The translations under genes were made by a program, and so were the position numbers. A stretch of 64,000 nucleotides of DNA from Acidobacteriaceae bacterium (lineage in GTDB: Bacteria; Acidobacteriota; Terriglobia; Terriglobales; Acidobacteriaceae): NCBI GenBank assembly GCA_025462735.1, contig JAOAPC010000010.1, forward strand, positions 62,001 through 126,000. Direction: 5' to 3'. The notes beneath the pieces were generated by a model. That model saw nothing but the letters and a program-made list of their open reading frames with translations, had not been told where the DNA came from and searched no databases. This document shows, piece by piece, positions 17,090-25,574 of this stretch. Position 1 is the first letter of the stretch; each line of letters starts with the position of its first letter.

Positions 17090-18307
17090 ATGCCGGCAGG
17101 ATTGGACAAGCTGCAACACATTGTCGTTCTCATGATGGAAAACCGCTCTTTCGATCACATGCTCGGATCTTTGACGGTGGTGAACCCTCAAATCGACGGA
17201 ATCAGAGACCAGCTGAGCAATCCTGATATAAACAGAACTCCGGTCAAGCCGTTGCCGTTGGCGGAGTTTCAATCGCAGTTGCAGCCTGATCCCGATCACC
17301 ATTTTCCGGCGGTAGATTTGCAGATTTTCGGCGGCAACAGGGCCGCTGACCGGCAGCCGAACATGCAAGGTTTTGTGAAAAGCTACTTCAATCAGCAGCA
17401 GGATGTCGGGCATTCGCAAAAAATTATGTACTACTTCGCGCAGAATCAGCTGCCGGTGTTGACCAACCTTGCGCTCGAGTTTGCGGTGTTTAACCGCTGG
17501 TTTGCGTCGATCCCGGGCCCGACAATCTGCAATCGCGCATTTGCGCACTATGGGACTTCGTTCGGTCGCGTAGATATGAATCTGCTTTATATAAACGAGC
17601 CGTTCCAGAGTATTTACAACCGGATGATCAATGCCAATCCCAAGCGCACGGCCAAGCTGTATTACTACGATGTGGCTAGTTCGACGATGGAGATCACGAA
17701 TTTGTTGCAGCATCAGCCGGAATTGTTTGGCACGTATCAGCAGTTTCTCAGCGACTGCGAGAATGGGGTGCTGCCGGACTATGCATTCGTCGAGCCGAAT
17801 TACAACGACCACGGTACGGAGGCTGCATCGGACCAGCACCCCGACCATAACGTGCAGGCTGGGGAGGCGTTTATTGCGTCGATCTACAACGCCATCAAGC
17901 AAAATGACCAGCTGTGGCAGAGCACGGCATTGCTGATCGTCTACGACGAGCATGGTGGAATTTACGACCACGTTCCGCCGCCCACTTGCCCGGTTCCTGA
18001 CCAATTTACCGCCTCCGTAAACGATACCGGCACCGGAATGCCGTTTGCGTTTGACCGTTTGGGAGTACGAGTTCCGGCCATTCTCGTGTCACCGTGGATT
18101 CAGAAGGGCACGGTTGTGAACCGCATCTTCGACCACGCGTCGATTCCTGCAACGGTGACGAAGTTTTTTCTCGGCGACTACTCTCCGCGTTCGCCGCGCG
18201 AGATTAATGCGGATGTTTTCATCGAGCCGAGAGGTGGTCAGGTTGATCCGGTGCGGAACCTGCTTTCGCTTGACGTTATGCGAAACGATTGCCCTGATTT
18301 CGGCTAG
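17090..18307 (+). CDS. Phospholipase C/acid phosphatase-type phosphoesterase
   Basis: 405 residues, ATG with AGGAG 7 bases upstream. It opens directly with LQHIVVLMMENRSFDHMLG, the metal/nucleophile motif of the non-haemolytic phospholipase C and AcpA phosphatase superfamily. ASIPGPTICNRAFAHYGTS and, later, LLIVYDEHGGIYDHVPPP and GVRVPAILVSPW follow, all typical and in order. There is no signal peptide, which is unusual for a family that is normally exported, so either the protein stays in the cytosol or export uses another route. It likely hydrolyses a phosphodiester or phosphomonoester. First gene of a plus-strand operon with 18365 and 18741. Confidence 0.88.
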   Translation: MPAGLDKLQHIVVLMMENRSFDHMLGSLTVVNPQIDGIRDQLSNPDINRTPVKPLPLAEFQSQLQPDPDHHFPAVDLQIFGGNRAADRQPNMQGFVKSYFNQQQDVGHSQKIMYYFAQNQLPVLTNLALEFAVFNRWFASIPGPTICNRAFAHYGTSFGRVDMNLLYINEPFQSIYNRMINANPKRTAKLYYYDVASSTMEITNLLQHQPELFGTYQQFLSDCENGVLPDYAFVEPNYNDHGTEAASDQHPDHNVQAGEAFIASIYNAIKQNDQLWQSTALLIVYDEHGGIYDHVPPPTCPVPDQFTASVNDTGTGMPFAFDRLGVRVPAILVSPWIQKGTVVNRIFDHASIPATVTKFFLGDYSPRSPREINADVFIEPRGGQVDPVRNLLSLDVMRNDCPDFG

Positions 18308-18364
18308 GGTTACTAGAAGTGTGGGCGTAACCGACTGAACTCCCTATTATGGAAGGAGCAGGCG

Positions 18365-18721
18365 ATGGTTCTAATTCGAGTTCCGAAACCGCCTAAGAGC
18401 GCGATCGATCCGAGCCGGCCGGTCAATGCGCTACTAATGGCCCAGGTCATGCATTTGCACTATGCCGAACGAGTCCTTCCTGCGAAGTACCACACGGGCA
18501 TCTACGTCAACGCAATTAAGACTGAGGGCGAAGCCTCGGATTACATTGGCGCAGTTACAGGAGCGATCCACGAGGCACATGCGGCAGCGACGGCTAAACG
18601 TGTTCGGCAAATGCCTAAGCGTCGGCGCCCGATCGAAATTGCCGCGATGGCCGATGGCGTGCCAGCGAAGCGGAAGCCTAAGAAAAAGGCAAGCGTACGT
18701 AAGCAAACGCGAAGCAAGTAG
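18365..18721 (+). CDS. Small basic hypothetical protein
   Basis: 118 residues with GGAAGGAG before the ATG. The first 85 residues look folded (RPVNALLMAQVMHLHYAERVLP, then KTEGEASDYIGAVTGAIHEAHA); the tail is very basic (KRKPKKKASVRKQTRSK) and could bind nucleic acid or polyanions. It lies 57 bases after the phosphoesterase and 19 before an outer-membrane-type protein, so it is part of that operon. Family not recognised. Confidence 0.65.
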   Translation: MVLIRVPKPPKSAIDPSRPVNALLMAQVMHLHYAERVLPAKYHTGIYVNAIKTEGEASDYIGAVTGAIHEAHAAATAKRVRQMPKRRRPIEIAAMADGVPAKRKPKKKASVRKQTRSK

Positions 18722-18740
18722 CAGATCGCAGGAGGCGTAA

Positions 18741-20171
18741 ATGCGCTGGAGTGCGTTATTAGCGTTGTGGTTTACGTCAGCGCTAGCATTCGCTCAAGAA
18801 GGCTGGCTGCACGCGGATTTTCGCCGCGAAAGTGAACGCGTGTCGGACGCGTGCGGAAGTTTCAGCTTTAAAGCCGTGCCGGGATGTGCGATTGAGTTGT
18901 TTACCGATCATCCGCTTCACCTTGTCGCTGGCAGTATGCCGCCGCAGAACGGATTTGGGCTCGGGGGTGCCTTCGTTGCCCAGAGGAACACACCTAATTG
19001 GCGTTTGAGTTTTGATATGGATGCTGCCGGTTCGAACAATGGGTCCTGGCGTGCAGGCGGGTACTTGACCCTGATGCACACGCCGTATGAGCCGATACAA
19101 GTGATCCAGCCTGCGCCTCAGCCGGGGGGGAGTTCGCAGCCAAGCACTTCTCACAAAAAGCCGCGGGTGAATTTGGTTCATCCGTATACGGTCTTTAAAC
19201 TGTACGCGCAGACAATCTCGTTGAACAAATTGAACTACTTCGGGCTTGGCAATGATACGACCTTAGCCGGCGAGTCAGTCTTCGGGATGAACGAAACTAT
19301 CGTTGGCGGAAGCGCCGTTAAGCCAATTTATGAGTTGGGGTCGATCCGGAAACTAAATCTTGCGCTGCTGGGCGAAGTGAATGGGCGCTTTGTGAATCTC
19401 CGTGGCGAAACCGGGCAATCAGCTCCATCGATCGAGGCAGTGTACACAAACGCCACGGCACCGGGGTTGAGCAACCAGCCTGGGTTCGTTCAATTGGGCG
19501 AAGGCGTTCGTATCAATCCGATAATTGGAGATTATCTTGCACTGAATTACGTAGGAAGGTTTCAGCAATTCTTTGCGCCATCGAGCTCGACGAATTCTTT
19601 TCTGCGCTGGACTGTTGATCTTAACCATACCTTTTATTTGTATGGCTACACGAAGTCGGCTCCTGCTAAGACGGATGGAAAGGGCCCCGACGACTGCGCT
19701 CAGAACGCCGGGAACTGTCCGGCGGTTTCGCACTCTCGAAATCGGAACGGCTTCGTTAGCGTGCGTCTGCTGCTTTCGGAATCGATTACCTCGGCAAGAA
19801 GCGCGGTACCATTTTATCTTCAGCAGACGCTGGGAGGACAGGACATCAACAACGAATTGGCACTGGGCAGTTATCGAGACTACCGATTTCGCGCACCGAA
19901 TCTTCTACTCTTACAGGAGAGTTTAGAGCACTCAATTTGGGGTCCGTTTGGACTGAAATTGATGGCTGATGAGGGGCGGGTGGCGCTCACACACGGCGAC
20001 GTTGGGTTCAGCGATCTCAAGCACAGCTTCGCGGGAGGACTCACGCTGCGCGCCGGCGCTTTCCCAATGGTCTCCCTTATGTTCGCGTGGGGCGGGCCTG
20101 AAGGCCATCACAACATTTTCAATATGAACACGTCGCTACTGGGTGGCTCGGCGCGGCCGTCGTTGGATTGA
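18741..20171 (+). CDS. Predicted outer-membrane beta-barrel protein
   Basis: 476 residues with AGGAGG before the ATG and a clear signal peptide (MRWSALLALWFTSALAFAQ). The body alternates short beta-strands and turns, with GFGLGGAFVAQR, YFGLGNDTTL, GNRNGFVSVRLLLSE-like segments and a final FAGGLTLRAGAFPMVSLMFAWG hairpin. The pattern FGLGNDT is seen in surface-antigen/BamA-like barrels, but there is no POTRA domain. With the phosphoesterase upstream it could form an export or surface lipid-handling pair (inference). Confidence 0.65.
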   Translation: MRWSALLALWFTSALAFAQEGWLHADFRRESERVSDACGSFSFKAVPGCAIELFTDHPLHLVAGSMPPQNGFGLGGAFVAQRNTPNWRLSFDMDAAGSNNGSWRAGGYLTLMHTPYEPIQVIQPAPQPGGSSQPSTSHKKPRVNLVHPYTVFKLYAQTISLNKLNYFGLGNDTTLAGESVFGMNETIVGGSAVKPIYELGSIRKLNLALLGEVNGRFVNLRGETGQSAPSIEAVYTNATAPGLSNQPGFVQLGEGVRINPIIGDYLALNYVGRFQQFFAPSSSTNSFLRWTVDLNHTFYLYGYTKSAPAKTDGKGPDDCAQNAGNCPAVSHSRNRNGFVSVRLLLSESITSARSAVPFYLQQTLGGQDINNELALGSYRDYRFRAPNLLLLQESLEHSIWGPFGLKLMADEGRVALTHGDVGFSDLKHSFAGGLTLRAGAFPMVSLMFAWGGPEGHHNIFNMNTSLLGGSARPSLD

Positions 20172-20266
20172 AGGTGGTTCGTTCTTGGACTAAAAAAAAT
20201 CTTTATCGACTTGCCTTCCATGTGGCATACTCCGACCGTCAAGTGGGGGGAGAATAGGAGCGCGTT

Positions 20267-21043
20267 ATGGCCGGAAACGCGATTGCGCCTGTCCCTGCAG
20301 ACGGCGGTTCAGAGGATCGGTTCCTAAACCGAGTCCTGGACAGGATAGTTAAGAAGGGGCCGCCTTGGGCCCGCACCACCGCCCTGGTTGTCGCACTCGT
20401 TACCGGGGCCGTGCCATACCTGAGAATTCCAGTTAAATACCTTGAGAGTATCCTAGCGGAGAGGCGTCTAAATCAGACAAATCCCTATGCGGGAGGTGGA
20501 ATTCCTGACCGGACGAAAACAGCGCCGGGTACTGAGGACGAGCTCGGAAAAACCTCGTCCGACAATGGACATCTGGAGTGGCACCACGACGTCAAAAACG
20601 AAAATCCCGCCTACACGGTAATTTACGATAGCAGCGACAAAGGGTTCCTTGGATACAAGGTCTTCGATTCCGATGGTTGCATGTTGATTAGTCGACAAAA
20701 GGGGCAGCTTTCATCGATGAAGCTGATCCGCAACGTTGGCGAGTCAACATCAGCACGCAATGATGCTGTCCACTCGTACGAGAAGGCAGAGTTGCCCCCG
20801 AGACGATTAAGCGAGGAGCCTCAATTCGCCGAGGCTAGAGTTGTTCCCGTTCAGATGAGTTGTCTGAATCCTCATCCTGGGCAGTTTAGGTATTGGTATG
20901 GACCATCCACTGACCAGTGCTGGGTTCCAGTGTACCGACAGTTTGTTGATGGATGCACTCACTACCAAATGTTTAATCGCTGCAACGGCGTTTGGGAAGA
21001 GCAGATACATTGGACGATATGCAATTTCCCGCATCGGTGGTGA
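20267..21043 (+). CDS. Hypothetical protein, Cys-rich C-terminus
   Basis: 258 residues; AGGAG lies 6 bases before the ATG. One hydrophobic stretch (TTALVVALVTGAVPYL, about 45-60) could be a membrane anchor. The middle is polar. The last 65 residues contain five Cys and many aromatic residues (YWYGPSTDQCWVP, DGCTHYQMFNRCNGVW, WTICNFP), suggesting a small disulfide- or metal-stabilised domain outside the membrane. Not recognised. It stands 95 bases after the barrel gene, so it may have its own promoter. Confidence 0.6.
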   Translation: MAGNAIAPVPADGGSEDRFLNRVLDRIVKKGPPWARTTALVVALVTGAVPYLRIPVKYLESILAERRLNQTNPYAGGGIPDRTKTAPGTEDELGKTSSDNGHLEWHHDVKNENPAYTVIYDSSDKGFLGYKVFDSDGCMLISRQKGQLSSMKLIRNVGESTSARNDAVHSYEKAELPPRRLSEEPQFAEARVVPVQMSCLNPHPGQFRYWYGPSTDQCWVPVYRQFVDGCTHYQMFNRCNGVWEEQIHWTICNFPHRW

Positions 21044-21538
21044 ACACCTCCACATGCAGTCCTGGCGGGGAACCCATTCAAGCCCGGCTTTGGTTTGGGG
21101 TCCCTAGGCTTCGCTCGGGATTTCGGCAGCGCCCGCTAAACGCCTCAACTTGAGTGGGGCAGTTCCACGGCTGGTCGACATTTGCCCTCGGAACGGCTCC
21201 TAATCTACATCTCCAATTTCAGCGCTTCAGTTGTTCTTCGGTCTCGTTTCTGCCGTTTTGGGCCGATAATCGATGGATGAACTATTTTCAGTGCCTTTTC
21301 TCGACCATACATTTCAATACATTTTTTTTTGGTGCAATTGATTGCAATTCTCGGGATGCAACAAGCTTTTCCACGTCGGGCTCGATCCAAACTCTATCCC
21401 ATGCTGAATCAGCCAAAGCTCGCTTGAAAACTTTTCTGCTTTTCAATCGGTTTGCTATAGCTAACATAGAGCACGCCACTTGAGAGTAGTTATCTTTTCG
21501 TTTGCCCCGACCGTCCTGGTGCTAAGCTGTGCTCAGCT
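21044..21538. other. 495-bp intergenic region with near-palindrome copy c
   Basis: No convincing gene. It holds a T9 run ending in GG at about 21321-21331 and then TGCAATTGATTGCA (21333-21346, copy c). A minus-strand 63-codon ORF (21288-21479) reads KRALADSAWDRVW and ELQSIAPKK, which faintly resembles the small ORF at 29344-29562 (KACLAWDRNW, LWQLIAI). Both may be relics of the same sequence. Confidence 0.5.
21333..21346 (+). repeat. Island 14-bp near-palindrome, copy c
   Basis: Exact TGCAATTGATTGCA (6-bp arms, 2-nt centre) in the gap before the HEPN-type gene. Confidence 0.7.
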
Positions 21539-22357
21539 ATGAGCGCGACTGCTAACTCGAGCAAACCTTACGAAAGCAACCAAAATCAGCCATGGTCCTC
21601 CGGGCCGATGGAGATTCTCTTGCACGGGATCGAGCTGCTCAAACGCGACAGCGACACCAATCGCCGACTCGCGATACTGAGCATCGACAATGCCGTCGAG
21701 CTGATGATTAAGACTTTTCTTGGCCTTCCTCACCGAGTGACGGGCATCAAACTGAGCAAGAAAGATTACGAGGAGCTCAGCCAGAGCTTTCCCCGTCTGC
21801 TGGATGCTGTTCACGAACTGGCTCCGGACAAGCTCCGAGACTACGACATCTCAGAAATTGAGTGGTTCCATCGTCTTCGTAACGAACTCTACCATCAAGG
21901 CAATGGCCTCACCGTGGAAAGACAAAAGGTTGTCGCTTATGCAGAGATCGCAAGGGGAATCTTCCATCAGTTATTCGGACGTGATCTGCCCATGACCCAC
22001 GAGTCCGCCGACTCAAAGAGCTCGCTTCACGCTGCGATTACACGGCGCGGTGTCGAGCCTTTTTGCGATTCCACGAAAGCGTGGTTCTTCGTTAATTCAG
22101 ATGGTAGGGGCTATTTAGCGGCTACGGCCAATGCAAAGGGTAGTTGCAGCCTTAGAATATTTGACGCGGAGACAGGTGAGTTTTTGAAGAAACAATACAG
22201 TAGAGGCAATTATCAAGAGGCATTTCGAGATTTTCTCAGTGGTTCAACGAAACTTCGAGTTCGATCCCAACCCAATCTCGAACGCGACTGCCGGCCGCAA
22301 CTCCCAACTAATATACTTCACGAATTGAAGGGTCAGTTCCAGCCGCGGAAGTCATAA
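21539..22357 (+). CDS. HEPN-type (RxxxxH) protein, candidate defence or toxin protein
   Basis: 272 residues. The first 150 are helical and include LLHGIELLKRDSDTNRRLAILSIDNAVELMIKTFL and, near residue 118, RNELYHQGNGLTV: the R(N)xxxH motif that marks the active site of many HEPN ribonucleases, in the usual position at the start of the last helix. The C-terminal 110 residues (WFFVNSDGRGYLAATANAKG...FDAETGEF) look like a small beta domain of unknown role. No Shine-Dalgarno is evident and the ATG follows GCTCAGCT closely. It converges with a nuclease-like gene 10 bases away. HEPN membership is by motif only; DUF4145-type relatives are an alternative. Confidence 0.65.
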   Translation: MSATANSSKPYESNQNQPWSSGPMEILLHGIELLKRDSDTNRRLAILSIDNAVELMIKTFLGLPHRVTGIKLSKKDYEELSQSFPRLLDAVHELAPDKLRDYDISEIEWFHRLRNELYHQGNGLTVERQKVVAYAEIARGIFHQLFGRDLPMTHESADSKSSLHAAITRRGVEPFCDSTKAWFFVNSDGRGYLAATANAKGSCSLRIFDAETGEFLKKQYSRGNYQEAFRDFLSGSTKLRVRSQPNLERDCRPQLPTNILHELKGQFQPRKS

Positions 22358-22367
22358 GTTCACGTCG

Positions 22368-23228
22368 TCACGAATGCGGCATTGCGAACGTAGACGGGAC
22401 GCAGCCCTTCGGTGCGATCCCATACTTGAAATCCAAGAATTGCTGGAGATCTCGCGGGACGGACCCACTCAGCTCCTGCCAGGTCACAATCTTGCATCGG
22501 GTTCTGAGGTGGGGAATGCTAATGCACTTCGTGATCGCATACCATGCCTCCGTCAGATCGGGACGACGCCCGTCCACCACTACGCAGAATTCTAGGTTGA
22601 GAGCGTGTGCTGCCAGGACATTGCGGATGAGCTGGTACGACACGTACTTCCCATCGAGTTTCGGCATTGACTTGAGGTCGAATACCTCTGCTAGGTCGCG
22701 ATACGATTCCACCACCCCAGCATCTTTGATCTGAAAGTCGGCTTCAGTCAGCTTTGATTCGACTAGGAGCCCGCCAAGTTTCATGTCCACTTCTGTTCTG
22801 TCAGTCCGCCCCGAGAGAAGTGGAACCCGCGCCTTGTATCCGAACTCAGGAACGTCTCCGCTTTCGACTCCTAGGCTGGAGGTTAAACATTTAATGCTCA
22901 ATGTCGTCGGGTGACAAAAAACATTCATCAACAGGGCGTCCGAACTCATGCAGGAATCAAGTTCTTTCCAGGCTCTTTCGGAGCGGGGCAGAGATCTCGC
23001 TGCCTGGCTATGAATCTTTTCCAACCGGTGATTCCACGATGGCTGGCCGAGAATTGCGGTGTACGTTGCGTCCAAAAAATTGCCATGCCTAACTGCATCG
23101 GGAGATGGTTCATAAACGATGACCGGCATATCTCCATAGCTGGACACGTGCTGCAGCTGCTGAGACGCAGCGTATGCAGCATTCCGGGCACTCAATTCCT
23201 GACGAAGTAAGACTGCATACGCGCTCAT
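22368..23228 (-). CDS. PD-(D/E)XK-type putative restriction nuclease
   Basis: 286 residues. Residues about 138-162 read RTDRTEVDMKLGGLLVESKLTEADFQ in two parts: an Asp in a strand followed by E-S-K in the next strand, which is the PD-(D/E)XK catalytic arrangement. An acidic helix residue upstream and a following alpha-beta pattern (YVSYQLIRNVLAAHA) fit the fold. The overall look recalls the PGN_0703 family of putative restriction endonucleases, but I could not check this. No methyltransferase is next to it. It runs tail to tail with the HEPN-type gene, so the two may form one defence cassette or be chance neighbours. Confidence 0.6.
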   Translation of the reverse strand: MSAYAVLLRQELSARNAAYAASQQLQHVSSYGDMPVIVYEPSPDAVRHGNFLDATYTAILGQPSWNHRLEKIHSQAARSLPRSERAWKELDSCMSSDALLMNVFCHPTTLSIKCLTSSLGVESGDVPEFGYKARVPLLSGRTDRTEVDMKLGGLLVESKLTEADFQIKDAGVVESYRDLAEVFDLKSMPKLDGKYVSYQLIRNVLAAHALNLEFCVVVDGRRPDLTEAWYAITKCISIPHLRTRCKIVTWQELSGSVPRDLQQFLDFKYGIAPKGCVPSTFAMPHS

Positions 23229-23370
23229 CGATGCCCGTCTCTATTCCCTTGATTTTTACGTGTGCAAGGTCGAGCCACTGTCATTCTACGATGGCAAGCA
23301 AGCTACACACACGGTCACCACCAACCACTACAGACCGTTCTGCGTTGTTGTTGAAATATTCCCATTTGGC

Positions 23371-23446
23371 TCACAACGTGATCCCATTCCTTGGTAGCGT
23401 TCTACAGATCCAGTGCAATTGATTGCACGAACTGCAGGCGAACTCG
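23371..23446 (+). repeat. Island intergenic repeat, copy d (long form)
   Basis: Homologous to copy b over its whole length and containing exact TGCAATTGATTGCA at 23414-23427. It lies between the nuclease gene and the surface-protein operon; no gene is seen from 23229 to 23579. Confidence 0.75.
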
Positions 23447-23579
23447 GTAGCAGATATTTTGACCTGCCTGCTAGAATTCTCTCCAATTTGACAATTCCCA
23501 TTCACGAGGCCGAACTCTCGATTTGAATGGTTGCCCCATTGCCGAAAATTGAAGGTTCTTCATATTTTCGACACTTGAG

Positions 23580-25067
23580 TCAATTTTGTGCTGCCATTTG
23601 TTCTAGAACAAGCGGTTTGGCCGTTCCATCAAAGTAGCGTTGCGCCCGATCCCAGGCCTTCTGGCCGACTAGGCGTCCCAGTTGACGACCCGCAAGATCA
23701 GCGCGCCTAAAATGGATGCCACCGTAGCGACGGGACATTCCGGCTTCATCCGCTGCATCGGAAAAAGTACCCCACTGAAGCGTCACAAGGCGCTTTGGCG
23801 TGATTCCTGGCTCAATTTTCGAACTTCCTGTCGGAACAGTTACTGAGTAGCCGAACCGATCACTTTTCGTCCATGCCGCTAAGATTGTCGCGGCTGCCGC
23901 GCTGTAGGTGCTCTGGCCCGACACATAGTCGGGAAACGGCGGCGTAGGAAACGTTGCTGCCTGATACGGAATCCATTGCGAGCCGTCCATGTCTACTGTG
24001 CCCTTTCCTGGGCCTCCCCAAGCGCGAATCTTTTTGCCGCTTAACAAAAATGGGATTGCAGTCGCCGGGCGGACCGAGTCGAAGGCGCGCTTCATGTCCC
24101 AGGCGGCAATACTGGAATCGAGAATCGCATTGCTCAGCGCGAAGAACATTTCCACGTCGTCATCGAACGTATGATGGTCACGCGCTGAGACCCACTGCGC
24201 AAACATCATCCAATGGCCGAGGAGCTGCTCCGAGTCCGGTTCGTCCGACCAGTATTCAGAAATCATCTTCTCGCGGTCGGTCAGATTCGCGTTGATTTGA
24301 ACTAATTCCTCTGCTTGCTGTTGATATTCGTCTGATCCGTAAGTCGCCGGGCCGAGCTTTTCCGCGATCGAACGAAATTCATCCCCTTTTGCGAGCGCGA
24401 ACGGAGTTACATCGCACCACTGTGCTCCCGAGAACATCTGGGTTGCAAAGTCTCCGGTAGAATTAACGAAGATCAGCGGCTGCCAGTGATTCATATCGAC
24501 AGGATGAATGACCGGCAGCTTAACTGGAAAAGGAATTGGCATGTTGACCGGCCGGTAATGTGTCCAATCTGAGTAAGCGCCTTGCGAAAGATCGCCCAGC
24601 TGATTGGATTTGTCGTGATGGCGAAATTCGAGCACCGCTCCACAGGCGACATTTCCTATTCCTGTTGGGGTCTCAATATCGGTTGAGTCATCCTTCCAAT
24701 CGTATCCAAGCCGTTTCATTAGCGGCTTGTAAAGCGATTCGGTATCCGATGGAAGCACATCAATTAGCGCGCGATATGACGCGTAGCTGATCGCTTTGTC
24801 TTTGTTCTCTAAGGTTTGCTCAGATTTTGGGCGGCGAAGGGCTCCACTCAGTTGTGTACCAATTGCGCGTTCGTCGTAAGCAGCCCACGCGTCATACATG
24901 CAGGTGTGCACAATTGCGAGTGCCCGGGCAACGATGGGTGCGCCTAACTTTGAGTCGCGGACGCCCTGCAGTGCAACATTGTCCCACTGCACTGCCGTAT
25001 TGTCCTTCGGCAGAGCATACACCATTCCTGCGGTGCTGATCACAAGAGATATCCAGAAGTGTTTCAT
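23580..25067 (-). CDS. Secreted vanadium-haloperoxidase/PAP2-like protein
   Basis: 495 residues with a short signal peptide (ISLVISTAGMVYA). It has the vanadium haloperoxidase layout: an N-terminal helical half and a C-terminal half with KRAFDSVRP (the KX6RP oxyanion motif), PDYVSGQSTYSAAAA in the place of PSGH, and SRRYGGIHFRRAD in the place of SRX5HXXXD. The His of SGH, the acid-base residue in chloroperoxidase, is Gln here, so halogenating activity is uncertain; a phosphatase-like or altered activity is possible. Its ATG overlaps the stop of the upstream gene (ATGA), so it is translationally coupled to it. Confidence 0.85.
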   Translation of the reverse strand: MKHFWISLVISTAGMVYALPKDNTAVQWDNVALQGVRDSKLGAPIVARALAIVHTCMYDAWAAYDERAIGTQLSGALRRPKSEQTLENKDKAISYASYRALIDVLPSDTESLYKPLMKRLGYDWKDDSTDIETPTGIGNVACGAVLEFRHHDKSNQLGDLSQGAYSDWTHYRPVNMPIPFPVKLPVIHPVDMNHWQPLIFVNSTGDFATQMFSGAQWCDVTPFALAKGDEFRSIAEKLGPATYGSDEYQQQAEELVQINANLTDREKMISEYWSDEPDSEQLLGHWMMFAQWVSARDHHTFDDDVEMFFALSNAILDSSIAAWDMKRAFDSVRPATAIPFLLSGKKIRAWGGPGKGTVDMDGSQWIPYQAATFPTPPFPDYVSGQSTYSAAAATILAAWTKSDRFGYSVTVPTGSSKIEPGITPKRLVTLQWGTFSDAADEAGMSRRYGGIHFRRADLAGRQLGRLVGQKAWDRAQRYFDGTAKPLVLEQMAAQN

Positions 25068-25549
25068 TGTGTTGACGGACCGACGGTGACCATGACAGTG
25101 TTGGACTTCACTACCCCTGTGCCGAGCTGTCGTGGTATCAGTCGTTGCACCTGAATAGAATATTGTCCTGGCGTATTTAATTCAAAAAAACGTGCAACAT
25201 CAAACGTCTCTTTGCTGGACTCGTGAGGTTTTAAGACTAGGCTGGTTGATCGCAAGACATACCCTGGATTCTGCAGCTCCTTGTAAAGTGGCGTTTGAGC
25301 AATCGGTTGTCCTTGTTCATCCTGAACTTCAATTTGGTATTCCGTGCCTGGATTGGTTTTCCCAAGCCTAAGAGGCTTACCACTGTTATTGATTGTTGTG
25401 AGCTCCACCATTATCGGAGAACCGACTTCAAATGTTGTCCGTTCAGCTCTAAGCAAAAGTGAAAATGGCATGCTAGCGTGGTCTTGCGCGGTTGCCAGTG
25501 AGAGGAGGCCGGCAAGTGCGACAATTATCGAAACAATACGAGTTCTCAT
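25064..25549 (-). CDS. Small secreted Ig-like hypothetical protein
   Basis: The start at ATG 25549 (MRTRIVSIIVALAGLLSLATAQ) gives a clean signal peptide; the longer ORF to 25939 runs into the upstream gene and is rejected. 161 aa. The mature part reads FSLLLRAERTTFEVGSPIMVELTTINNSGKPL and later VLKPHESSKETFDVARFFEL and PGQYSIQVQRL, the strand pattern of a single Ig-like/transglutaminase-type beta-sandwich. It lies 25 bases after the large surface protein and overlaps the haloperoxidase-like gene by 4 bases. A partner or chaperone of one of them is plausible. Confidence 0.7.
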   Translation of the reverse strand: MRTRIVSIIVALAGLLSLATAQDHASMPFSLLLRAERTTFEVGSPIMVELTTINNSGKPLRLGKTNPGTEYQIEVQDEQGQPIAQTPLYKELQNPGYVLRSTSLVLKPHESSKETFDVARFFELNTPGQYSIQVQRLIPRQLGTGVVKSNTVMVTVGPSTQ

Positions 25550-25574
25550 ATCAGCGCCTTTCACGTTACGAAGA

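Noticed and set aside
21310-21346. Copy c with T-run as a terminator
   Set aside because: The T-run comes before the palindrome on the plus strand; on the minus strand the run is A, then follows the palindrome as A rather than T, so it fits neither direction.
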